In this document: in pieces, positions 1 to 11,104 of the stretch
How the letters are laid out: each line of letters begins with the position of its first letter
Position numbering within the stretch: position 1 is the first letter of the stretch
Assembly: GCA_034096865.1 (NCBI GenBank)
Contig: JAWQFJ010000569.1
Span: 117,001-181,000, forward strand
Length of the DNA stretch: 64,000 nt
Source of the DNA: Theodoxus fluviatilis
Taxonomy: Eukaryota; Mollusca; Gastropoda; Cycloneritida; Neritidae
Reading direction: 5' to 3'
Notes under the pieces: model-generated
Told to the model about the DNA's origin: nothing
The model's database searches: none
What the model saw: only the letters and a program-made list of their open reading frames with translations
Translations under genes and position numbers: made by a program

Positions 1-204
1 TTCATTCAGTGTGTTGGCACAGGCAAAGTTGCGATTGCATGTTGGACAGGTGTGCGTCTTGCTGGCACGGTGGCGACGCATGTGTGCACTCAAGTAGCGC
101 CCATGTCTGAAGACCTTTCCACAGCCAGAGACGGGACAGTGGTGCTTGTGGTGGCTGTGCTGGGCCTGCATGTGGATCCTCAGGTTGGCCAATGTCCCCA
201 GCAT
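1..204 (-). CDS. Gene A third coding exon (partial): rest of finger 5, finger 6, start of finger 7
   Basis: The acceptor CCTACAG precedes ATG CTG GGG. The frame continues to the window edge without a stop. Finger 5 completes as C-x2-C-x12-H-x4-H, and finger 6 is C-x4-C-x12-H-x3-H. Finger 7 starts THTCPTC and is cut by the window. The remaining exons and the stop lie outside. Confidence 0.85.
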   Translation of the reverse strand, partial: MLGTLANLRIHMQAQHSHHKHHCPVSGCGKVFRHGRYLSAHMRRHRASKTHTCPTCNRNFACANTLNE

Positions 205-242
205 CTGTAGGGATGGATGGATGGAGTGAATGAGTGTGTGCA

Positions 243-290
<48 letters not shown>

Positions 291-674
291 GTGTGTGTGA
301 GTGTTGTATGTGTGTGTTTATGTGTGTGTGTGTGTTTTTTGTGGTATGTGTGTTCTATGTGTGTGTGTGTGTGTGTGGTGTATGTGTCTGCATGTTGTAT
401 GTGTGTGTTTATGTGTGTGTGTGTGTGTTTGTGGTATGTGTGTTCTATGTTTGTGGTGTGTGTGTTTCATGTGTTGTGTGTGAATCTGTGTTTATCTTTG
501 TCTCTGTATGTGTGTGTGTTTGTCTGTGAGCATGTGTATCTATGTCTCTCTGTCTTTCTGTCTCTCTCTCTCTGTCTGTCTGCCTGTCTGTCTATCTGTC
601 TGTCTGTCTGTCTCTGTCTGTCTGTCTGTTTGTCTGCCTGTCTGACTGACTGTCTGTCTGTCTGACTGACTGAC

Positions 675-723
<49 letters not shown>

Positions 724-3700
724 TGTGAGTGTGTGAGTGTAGGCGTGTGTACATGCTTGTTTGTGAGCATGCCTGCACATGTGTGTGCAGCCTACATGAA
801 CATGGCAAAATGCAATGCAGAGAACTTTGGACAGCCTTAGCCTGTCTTCATTGGACATCTGTGTCCGAGCTGTACTCTGAAAAATCAACGAGTAAAAGCA
901 AAGAGAAGAATGGGGAAAAAAGTAAAGGAAGGAAAAGAAGGACAGAAAATATTTTTGAAAACAAACTACACCAGAGGGAAGTATGAAATGAGGGAAGGCA
1001 GTACCTTGTTACAGATGGGACACTGTGGAGGCTGACGTCGATGCTGGCGTTTATGCATCTGGTGCTCAAGGGGCGTGGCTGACTCGTGCTGACACATCTG
1101 ACACACCAAAGTGCGTCCGTGGTTGTAGGTCTGGTGCCAGCGCAGCGCAGCTAGACTCAAACACACCTGCAGTGCATACAGCAGTTGGCAACAACATGTA
1201 TAGGGTAGTTCACTAAGATTGTGTAGTCACTACTGGGTAGTTCACTAAGACTGTGTAGTCACTACTGAGTAGTTCACTAAGACTGCGTAGTCACTACTGA
1301 GTAGTTCACTAAGACTGTGTAGTCACTACTGAGTAGTTCACTAAGATTGTGTAGTCACTACTGAGTAGTTGACTTCACTGTATAGTCACTACTGATTAGT
1401 TCACTAAGACTGTGTAGTCACTACTGGGTAGTTCACTAAGACTGTGTAGTCACTACTGGGTAGTTCACTAAGACTGCGTAGTCACTACTGACTAGTTCAC
1501 TAAGATTGTGTAGTCACTACTGAGTAGTTCACTAAGACTGTGTAGTCACTACTGGGTAGTTCACTAAGACTGTGTAGTCACTACTGAGTAGTTCACTAAG
1601 ATTGTGTAGTCACTACTGAGTAGTTCACTAAGACTGTGTAGTCACTACTGAGTAGTTCACTAAGACTGTGTAGTCACTACTGAGTAGTTCACTAAGACTG
1701 TGTAGTCACTACTGAGTAGTTCACTAAGACTGTGTAGTCACTACTGGGTAGTTCACTAAGACTGTGTAGTCACTACTGGGTAGTTCACTAAGACTGTGTA
1801 GTCACTACTGGGTAGTTCACTAAGACTGTGTAGTCACTACTGGGTAGTTCACTAAGACTGTGTAGTCACTACTGAGTAGTTCACTAAGATTGTGTAGTCA
1901 CTACTGAGTAGTTCACTAAGACTGTGTAGTCACTACTGAGTAGTTCACTTCACTGTGTATTCACTACTGAGTAGTTCACTAAGATTGCGTAGTCACTGTT
2001 GAATAGTTCACTTTACTGTGCAGTCCCCCATTCAATAGTTCAGCAACACTGAATAGTCACTTTTAAGTAGTACACAAACTGTGTGGTCACTATTGCTGCA
2101 TCTCTCGAAGTTATGATTGTCACACCTTTTGCATTAGAAGCCAAACTTTTGGATGCCAAAATAAAGTATGGATATTTCCTAACAGCCTGCCATTTTCATT
2201 CCATAATCAAAATAGCTAACACTTAAAAAGGTTCCCTGAGGGGCTGACAGGTAATCCAAGCGAAGCAGTGAGTGCACAGATGAGTGGGTTTGCGTGTCAG
2301 TGAGTAGGTAACTTGAGTGACAGAATATGTGGGGGAGCAAGTGAATGATGCACATGTGTGTATGCATCTGCGTGTGTTTGTATGTGTGTATGTCTGCATG
2401 TGTGTGTATGCACGTGTATGAAAAACAGAGATTCAGAAGGGAAGAGATGGATTAGTCAAGTCAACAAAAATGACTGAAGGAGTGAGCAAATGATCTCGAA
2501 ATATTTCTTTTTTTTAATGGTTCAGGTGGCTATGTGACTGACTGACTGACTGGACTGGACTGACTGGACTGACTGACTGACTGAATGACTGACTGACTGA
2601 CTGAATGACTGACTGACTGACTGGACTGACTGACTGACTGGACTGGACTGGACTGACTGACTGACTGACTGACTGACTGACTGACTGACTGGACTGACTG
2701 ACTGACTGACTGACTGACTGACTGACTGACTGGACTGACTGACTGGACTGACTGACTGGACTGACTGATTGACTGACTGACTGACTGGACTGACTGACTA
2801 GACTGACTGGACTGACTGACTGACTATCTGCCTGCCTGACTCACCTTGCCACAAACACTGCACATGAACTGGCTGGACTCGTGTCGAGGTCCATGACGAG
2901 ACTTGAGGTGAAGGTCCAGTTCGGCTGTGGCAGGCAGGACCAGCTCACAGAGGCTACAGCACAGAGTCGCCAGAGCTGGGTGTTGTGTAGCAACGTGTCG
3001 CTGCATATCCTCAAAGCTTGGGCTTGTCTCTGAGCAACCTGGACACTGGTGTAGAGGAGTTCCCGTTGAAGAGCTGGCCTTCCCTATTAGAGAGGCACCT
3101 CTGTCTGTTGTGTCCACAGGTGTCCACTGGGGTATACCGAGTCGACTCAGCTTGGATGTGGCAACAATTTGCACTGTTGGGAAAACAGCAGTCGACAGGT
3201 CAGAATTGGAAGCCAGTGAAATGGCTTGAGATTCAGACAAGTCTTCTTCGTCCCGGCTTTCCTCGCCACTGCTTCCCAGGCCAGCCGAGTCCCAGCTCTC
3301 TTCACTGATGTTCTGAGCTCTAGCATCTGTTTCATCAGCAAATCCATCATCATTTCCAACTTCTCCATCCGAATAAGCCACACCAGGGCTATCTTCTGTG
3401 GTGCCGTTCTTGTTCCTGGAGGAAGGTAAGGTGGAGACTCCAGGAGGCTGAACAACCTTCCGAGGTCTACCCCGACGCCTGGGCAAGGTAACTATGGGAG
3501 TCTGAGTGGCACTGGTGGTGCTCCCAGCCTTATCCACACCCATGTTATCTCCCCCTGAAACTTGAGAAATAACTGGCGTTTTTCTTGGTCGACCTCTCTT
3601 CCTTGGAAGAAGAGGTGAGCTCACAATTCCAGGGCTTGCAGAATCAGATGCCAGTCCCGGCTCTCCAAGAGCACTGGATAGAGGTCTGCCAGACTCCAAG

Positions 3701-3924
3701 GCGAAGTAGTCTCGCTTGATGCCCCGCGTCCCATAGCGCCTGGACCCGGATTCCATAGTTGAAGGACCAGGCTCGATGGGTTTCTGTGGGGAGAAGTCTG
3801 GGTCCTCCCTGGGCAGGAGTCGGGGCCGACCCACGTTTCGCTTGACAGGGGGCACCTCTGGCTCCCCAGGGGCCAGGGGCACCTTGGGCTTTGGAGGCCT
3901 GCCCCTTCTCCTGGGCAAGCCCAT
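1..3924 (-). CDS. AT-hook and C2H2 zinc-finger protein (gene A), 5' coding part, runs off window
   Basis: Three coding exons (3929-2845, 1166-1005, 204-1) join in one frame to give about 482 residues from the Met at 3924-3922. Seen: four AT-hook cores (GRP flanked by Arg/Lys) near residues 5-14, 28-35, 108-115 and 149-156. An acidic Ser/Glu/Asp stretch follows at about 183-231, then C2H2 fingers starting at about residues 294, 323, 355, 382, 410 and 438, plus a seventh cut by the window edge. AT-hooks bind the minor groove of AT-rich DNA and C2H2 fingers bind DNA sequence-specifically, so a nuclear chromatin or transcription factor is inferred. The start is chosen because a good acceptor lies 5 nt before this Met and the open frame upstream is hydrophobic and unlike a nuclear protein. 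The orthologue is not recognised. A 5' untranslated exon must lie to the right. Confidence 0.8.
205..1004. repeat. Gene A intron with GT and CTGT microsatellites
   Basis: A (GT)n run at about 240-470 grades into a (CTGT)n run at about 560-720. Apparent Cys/Val-rich or Thr/Asp/Arg-rich reading frames here are simple-repeat artefacts. Nothing else is visible in this intron. Confidence 0.9.
1005..1166 (-). CDS. Gene A second coding exon: rest of finger 3, finger 4, start of finger 5
   Basis: The exon is 162 nt (54 codons), phase 0 at both ends, with acceptor CTGCAG and donor AAG/GTACTG. Joining to the previous exon makes a canonical C-x2-C-x12-H-x4-H finger. The exon again ends right after C-x2-C-N-K, so both introns cut a finger at the same place. 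Confidence 0.85.
1205..2065. repeat. 32-bp minisatellite, about 26 units
   Basis: The period is exactly 32 bp, measured between successive GTAGTTCACT starts (1205, 1237, 1269, 1301). Units differ by single bases and decay at the right end. The unit holds the near-palindrome GTAGTCACTAC. The array lies inside a gene A intron. Confidence 0.95.
2535..2830. repeat. GACT tetranucleotide repeat with GGACT interruptions
   Basis: (GACT)n is punctuated by GGACT pentamers. It runs to within about 20 bp of the donor of the gene A AT-hook exon. Confidence 0.95.
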
Positions 3925-3929
3925 CGTGT
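2845..3929 (-). CDS. Gene A first coding exon: four AT-hooks, acidic region, zinc fingers 1-2 and half of 3
   Basis: The acceptor TGCAG precedes ACACG-ATG. The exon ends in CSVCGK followed by donor GTGAGT, in phase 0. Finger 1 begins HQCPGC and finger 2 begins CCSLC. The intron interrupts finger 3 just after its second Cys. Confidence 0.85.
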
Positions 3930-5419
3930 CTGCAGGAAAACAGAGGAGGCTGCAGGCACAACATGAATACAATGACGAGTTATAGAGGGCTGAAAGCAGA
4001 ACTGTTGTTCCTGTAATTAATTTTATTAACAAAATCTGAAGTGGTCCAAGAAAGACCATTATTTAAAAAAATCATTTACTATGTTCTGATTTGTCTTTCC
4101 AAACAATTCTTTCTTACAGTTAGTAGATATGTATTGCTATGAGTAAAAGCAGAAATTTTCTTCTAACAATTTTACACAGCATAAGAAATGTGCAGTATGA
4201 AAGTTAGGCTGCACAGCCCAATGCTACCTCAGTGTGACAAATGCAAATGCTTCTGAATGCATTTCAAACACTGTCACTGCATGGGAGTAAGGAGACTTAC
4301 CTTCATCCAATGGAAACCCACAGACTGCCTGGAGAAGTTTCTGCAAAGAAAGAATCATGCATCCTCCATGGTTGGTCAAGTCTGGCTTGCAAGCTAGGAT
4401 ATAACTTAACTGGTAAGCTAGATTTTACATTCACTTTTTATTTCATGCTCTGGTATTCACACAATAATGTTGAAAAGATGGGTCCAAGTATCAGTTTCTG
4501 TTAAAGACATGATGCAATACACATAGCTGTAGGATGTAGAGTTGAAACTAGGGGAATACGAGGAGTAAAAAGTAAAAGGTAAACGTGTGGTTTTATATAG
4601 CGACGTTTCACCCATGTCTAAGTCTCAAACCGCTTTACAGGAGTATAAGGAATGGAGTTTTATGACCTCTCAGCCTTTGTAAGGCCACTGATTAAAAAAT
4701 CACTAGAGCTGGTTAGAGTAAAAGTATGTCAAGTGTCGACCTCCTTATTAACTATTCGCCTCTTAGGAATCATGCAGATGGATGGATGGATGGATGGATG
4801 GATGGATGGATGGATGGATGGATGGATGGATGGATGGATGAATGGATGGATGGAGTTTTATGGCTCATCGGCCTTTGTAGGCAATGTAAGGCCATTAGAC
4901 ATGAAAATCACCAGAAAAGTTTAGAATGAGCGAAAATCAAGTCACCATGCCCCTATTCATTTGCCCCTTACCAATCGCAAAGGAAGACACTGTGGGTCAA
5001 TTGAAAATAGGGGAAAAGCATCAACATCCACATTGAAACTTACATCACAATGTGACCCTTTGCCACAAAACCTTTTGCATATTTTGAGTTGTTTATATTA
5101 TCTAATAATACATATATTAATATGTGTAATGACACAGAAATGATTAAAACTGGATGAAGAATGGGTGAGTATTATATACATGACAAAACACTGTAGTACC
5201 CAAAAACTTACATGATAGTTATACTGAGAAAAATGCCCGTCGCTAGGTGTGTGTTGAAATAATGTAATTAGGCATGAATAAATGTTGATTTCTGTCAAAG
5301 CAACTGAGTATAGCATAAAAGAATGGAAAGAGAGGTCAGTGTCAGCATCTCAAATCAAGCTGGTGTGCTGAGTGTCTCAATTTGTCATGAGGGATCACAA
5401 ATGTACAACACACACAACA
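3930..5419. other. Spacer between genes A and B
   Basis: This stretch should hold the gene A promoter and 5' untranslated exon and the gene B 3' UTR, both on the minus strand. No coding segment is recognisable. A minus-strand AATAAA (TTTATT at about 4437) is a possible gene B polyadenylation signal. If it is used, the two SINE-like copies at 4648-4975 would lie in that 3' UTR. Confidence 0.4.
4648..4975 (-). repeat. Two SINE-like/ATCC elements, minus orientation
   Basis: Two copies of the family that is abundant in the GART introns lie side by side, reverse-complemented. The left one (about 4648-4760) is diverged. The right one (about 4775-4975) carries a (GGAT)n tail followed by the complement of GGCCTTACAT...CCTACAAAGG and the TAGGGGCA-type 5' part. 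Confidence 0.8.
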
Positions 5420-5731
5420 TCATTCCCTGCCTTGCAACTGTCCCTGTCTAGGTCCATAAACCTTCAGCAGGGCATATGAATTGTACGGGAGCATTGTTTG
5501 ACTGACACGTGGTGTAAGAGGACTGACCCTATGCAGTCCAGACTGGGCAGTGGAGAGAGCAGCCAGGGTTCCAGACAGCGCAAAGACAGGCTCCACAGTG
5601 CCAGGGGAGGAAATCAGCGTGACCCTGTTGCCGCAGACGTCCCTGCAGAACTCCTCCACAGAGGGGGCCACTGTCAGCATGGCTGCCACCATGCCAGGCG
5701 ATAGCGCTGCTGTCACTGGCTGCTGGAACAC
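5420..5731 (-). CDS. Gene B exon 10, C-terminal segment with stop
   Basis: Acceptor CCACAG/GTG continues phase 0. It encodes VFQQPVTAALSPGM, a segment with two Cys (EFCRDVC), and ends LQGRE then TGA. A phase-0 internal donor (AAG/GTTTAT at about 5463) would not join gene A in frame, so this is treated as the last exon. Confidence 0.55.
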   Translation of the reverse strand: MFQQPVTAALSPGMVAAMLTVAPSVEEFCRDVCGNRVTLISSPGTVEPVFALSGTLAALSTAQSGLHRVSPLTPRVSQTMLPYNSYALLKVYGPRQGQLQGRE

Positions 5732-8700
5732 CTGTGGTGGACAGGTGGTTTAAATAACAGTGCAAGTGGGATGGATCTGCCATGACACTCCCTGGTCAGA
5801 AAGCCACAGCAGCTCGGCCCCCACTCCCCCATCCCCATGCCACAAAGATAATTGGGGATGCACTGGTACAGATTATCCATCTGTGGAGCCTGCTGATGTG
5901 AGGTGAGGCAGTTACAGCTGTGCAACTAAAAAAGACATCATCATCACTGTTGATAACACAAGCAGCAGCCAGAATGCTGTACATGTACAGCTGTTGATGA
6001 AACTAATCTGTCCCATACTAGTTGTAGCAACCATTTGTTCAGCCCAAGCAGTTCTGCTTAGAAGCTGGCTGGAGCACCTGTGGTGGGGAGAGAGATGTAT
6101 GTACATGGATACAGTAAGTTCAAAGTTCCGATATTTCTTTGTGCTCATTACTGAGATCATGATACATTGATATTACTCATGGAAACATTTTTAATATTTT
6201 ACCACTACAGTAAACCCTTTGTTCTGAGGCCCTGTGTGGAGGCGACACAACCAGCTTAAATCATTGTCCAACTGAAAACACAGTCATCATCACAGGAAAT
6301 TCACCTACATCAAAAGGACTGTGGTGTGCACACAGCCACACTACTTCAGTCTGTAAAATGCAGATCATTTGATGATAGGAGGACTCAGTACAAACCAACC
6401 CCAAAAATAATGCTGTTCGCAGACACAGCAATGTGTGTGTAAACTCGAAAATGGTGTATGATACTGATAGTGATAGTTGATACTCAAACAAACAATTGGA
6501 ACAGTAGCATTAAGACAGAGCACTTCATATTTTTCATAGACCTACAAAGCAGGTAGGCATAGAATTCTGGAGAAAAAAACCTCACCACTAAGGCCCTAAC
6601 ATCTGCTGCAGAGAGAGAACAGATTCTCTTCTCGGAGCTTTTCTCCATGGTGGAACTGCTGTTGCCAGGCTGAGCAGGCAGGCTGGCAGGAAGACCTGGA
6701 GTTGTCCTCCACTCTGGCACAGCCACACTTGCTGCTGCCTTTGTCTCCACACCCGGCACCTCCACCTCGGCTTCCCCATCATCGTTGTCATCGTTATCTG
6801 GCCATCCTATGTCCTCATCATTGTCATCGTCAGTGTCATTGCTCCCCTCATTGCTCCCAGCACCCGTAGCTTCAGAACTGTTAGCTGCAGCATTCTCTGC
6901 TTGACAGTCACAGTTCTAAAAGAGACAACAGTGATGCAAGAGAACTGAGCAGTTGGGTCCACAGTATGCAGAGATTCCTTGTTACCATCATCGTTATTGT
7001 CATTGCATCATTAGTATCTGTCTTAGTATTTAGTATCAGAGTACATGGGATGTGATAACAGACACTTGCAAACAACGATATTCATACTGTTTAATTTTTT
7101 TTAAATGTGTGTTTACTTATGAAGCTCAAAACTTCAAATCATTTATCTCAATAGCACATCTTGTAGCACATCTCATCTCTGTATGTTTAAAAATTTTAGT
7201 AAAAATGAACTTCAGACATGAAAAGTATTTTTTACAACAATGTGGAGATCATCATCATATGTATACATCTCCCATTTGGAAAGTCAGTTTACCCAGTACA
7301 ACCCTTAACTTAAAGGTCCGAAGTCCAACACCTAGCCAGTTGGCATCAGTCCTACCTTAAAGTGGTTGAGCATGGCGCGTTTGCGGCGCCGTGTCACACC
7401 GCACTGGGGACAGTGGAAGTGGAAGCGCATGGGCATGCTGGCATTGTGCTGGACCTCACAGTTGTCGTAGCAGACCAGGATGGAGTAGTCTGCCATTAAT
7501 ACAATGCCCTGTATCAGTCAGACAGACAGTGAGTGGACTTTGGAAGTGTATGCTGCTTCAAAACGTCCTTCAAATGCCAACTGAACAATAGCCTAGTGCA
7601 GTTTCCTTGGGATTTTCAGCAATTGGGTGTGGTTCTTCAAAACATATTTCAAAATCTACCTAACATCTGAGAGGTTCATGGAGCACTCCCACCTCACTGC
7701 ATCCACTGGTGTCATGAATTTCAGTTAAAAAGGCACAAACATTTCAAATCATGGTATAAAATGTTGAAGAAGAGAGAGGAAAAAAACCTTCTGAGTGATA
7801 CGGTACTATTCCATCTCATTTCAATACATTATTTTACAAGGGTTGTATACACTTTGAACAATACTGTTCTATCAGGACATATTGTGCTATCAGGATTAAG
7901 GACTAAGGGAAAAGGAAACATTCTAGTTCCACACACTAGTTTCACACAAAATTGTTTCATTCATTTCATTGTTGAATCTTTTAGGCCAATAAGGCTCAAC
8001 TAGGTAGAGTGAGCAGCAGAGTTCAAAATCAAAAGCAAGGAGTTGCACTATGTGACAGAGGTGACCGATACAGCCAGAGCAATCCATCCAGACACGGACA
8101 CACACCTTTCAACTGCACGCGGTTGCGCCAGTGTGCTAGGAGGTGGGCATGGAGGTGTCTGAGAAAGGTTGGCTTGAACTTTTCCGCCTTGCACAAAGGG
8201 CAGTGGAACTTTTGTCCACAACAGTCTGGCAGTTGGCATCGCACTGCTTCCAGGTCCCTCACTCCCCTCACCACAGACTTGTGGTACTGCCAAGCACAGC
8301 ATAGCAATTCAGCTGTTGGGCTGAATCAGTCAGAGGCAGTACCCTATGGTTCAGCCAAAGGTAAGAACATTGTGTGCCCCATCTACAAAAGTACTGGTAT
8401 GACAAAACTTTGGTGGGGGAAAAAAGAACAAAATGTACTGATCTCTGGCTTACATCCTTTCCTAACACAAGAATTCAAATTTGTAGGATGTTGAAAAGGG
8501 GAAAGCTACTAGTTTAAAATTGAATTGAAACAAAATTAAAGCTATGGTCAATGATTTCAGCAAGCACATATGTCTTTTGTACAGAGTGAGAGAACTACTT
8601 ATGGCTCCCAAGACTACAGAGGTGGGAATCAATGCAGAACAGAGTTACTATCATTCCATCTGCACTATGAGATGGAACAAGTAGTAGCAGTAGGAGAATA

Positions 8701-11062
8701 ATGCATAGTTCGATAGAATGATTAAGATGAGAAAAGAGGCACAACTGTAAAAATCTAGAATGGTAAGTAATTTATAGTGGACTTGATTTACAGAGCTCCT
8801 ACTATTTCATTTCAGCCCTGGAGAACTCGGATGACATGAGCTATGGAGCTGGGAAGGCGACAGTGAAAGATTTAGAATAGGAAAAGACAGGCAGAGGTCA
8901 TGTCAAAACACACATATGGCAGCCGCCTCACAATACCCCCCTCATCAGCTGGGCTTTCGGATCATGTCAAATTAAAAGAATTAATGAAACTGAAACTCTG
9001 GTTGCCCTCATGAAATTGTTTGTTTGTGATTCTGCACTGGAAACACATGGTTTGACATAATTTCTGCATATAGAGTCATATTTAAACTATCTTACTATGA
9101 TGGTTGTAAATGCATGCATGGTGGCAAGCAGTGACATCTCTTCCCAATCCCAGTTTCTCCAGCACCAGGCACACCTACATGGTCAGGGAAGGTCACACGA
9201 GGGGGAGGAAGGTCAGGCTCTGCCTGCGTCAGGGAGGACCAGGTTTGATTGGCTTTGGTCCTGGGTCCTTCCACCTTCTCTGCAACCTGCCCATCCCGGC
9301 AGCGCCACGCATGGGACATCATGGGGCCCAGCTCGGAAAAGGTGACCTTCTCGCAGAACGGGCAGTGGTAATGTCTTCCCAGGGTGTCTCTGCATTGCTG
9401 ACTGCACAGCAGTATCTCCACACCTTTGTGGTGAAATAAAAACAGAGGTGATGGATGTAGTAAACAAGTGCTATTAAAACCCTCCTGGTGGGATTCGCTA
9501 ATCTGGGCATTCAAGCTTACCTCCTGCATCACCTGTCTGTGGAGTTTCGTGATTGTGGTGGCACAGAAGACATGGTCATAAATGGGGCAGCAAGTATTTT
9601 AATTACACAGCATTGTTACATAGCTTGGTACAGTACATTATATCACCATGCCCTTCAGAGGGGAATAAGTGAAAGTGGTGGGGTGAGAAGGTGGGGGTTA
9701 GAAGAGGCAGAAATATTATCTTGAAAAAATAGCCATTGCTGGAAAAACAAAACTTCTTGGGCAAATTAATATTTTTTTCAAATCTACAGTTTAATCTAGG
9801 AACTTCCTTGTGTGGCAGCCAAATACAAAGCACTCACTCCAGTCTCTGTCGAACGGCGGATGAACATATCCACAAACGAACATATCCATAAATGAACATA
9901 TCCACAGATATTCATAATCAAGCCAGACAGCTAAGGCAACAGAGCCTGATCGTTGCTAAATTGTGGATGACAGCAGAAAAGGTTTAAAATGTGGTGGCTG
10001 ATTCACATGCCCTGGGAGTCCATGTGGAAATCTGGGCATCTTGTCCTCAATTAACCCGGGAAGTGTTCCAAGGCTAAAAGGTTAGCCCCATTTCCCATTT
10101 AGAGGTCTGCCAAGCACCACCTTGATTGGAAACTTCAATAGTTAAAAACAGTTTGACTTGGGCAACCAACAAATGAGAAATTCAGCAGAAATTTGACCCT
10201 GTAACACCTCCAGTGTGAACAAAGATGAGAGCTGCTCACCATCAAAGAGGATCCTGTCCACTTGCTTGTGGTCGGGTGTTCCCACATCCTTGATGCTTTT
10301 GCCCTGTGTTGATGAAGAAACATATTTGTGAAGCACACATAGTTGAGAACAAGCATCAGCAATGCCTTGACTCAGCACATGGCATCCAGCACTGCAAACT
10401 TGACTGGCAGCAGAAAAGCTGCGCTTGATCAGTGCACATGGACAGTGGTGATGGCAACTTCCACATGATGACAAGGCAGATATGGAGGAAATAAAGGCGT
10501 CCAACTAACCCATGAAGCCATTAAAGCCTTCCACCAAACCAGCCCATCCATCCAAAATCCATCTGTCCAACCATTCACAAATGAAAATCAAGTATGTACC
10601 AGCCTTACTTTATGTGATTGTGGACTTTCTGAAAAGTTACAAGAATTTTGTTAAAATTACATGTTCACATCTTTTAGATCATTTGCTATGACTTCTTGTA
10701 AGGCAACTTGCTACTGTCCAGATATGAACATAAATGATAAACAGATCAAAGGATAAAACAAAAAACTTTAAAATATTTTCAAGTGTCCTTCTGGATAAAC
10801 AATGAGACTATCTATCACATCTGTTTTTGAGCTACAAACAAGGATGCAAAGAGACAGATGAGGAGGACTACCTGAGCAGTTTCACAAGCAGAAAGTGACT
10901 CGTTAGCTCACCTGCTTGTTCAGGTGACTACGAAGGTGGTGGGCGAAGGCCACACGCTTGAGGATCTGGCTTGGACAGACTGGACAGTGGTAGTGACCAG
11001 CAGGGTGCTGGCAGTCATGGAAACACTTGACCACCAGCAAGTCTGCAATGAAAGAGTACAGA

Positions 11063-11104
<42 letters not shown>

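Noticed and set aside
2845..5731. Joining gene B to gene A as a single transcript
   Set aside because: The gene A first exon needs a phase-1 donor, while the plausible donors inside gene B exon 10 are phase 0 and exon 10 ends in a stop. They are kept separate, though RNA could still change this.
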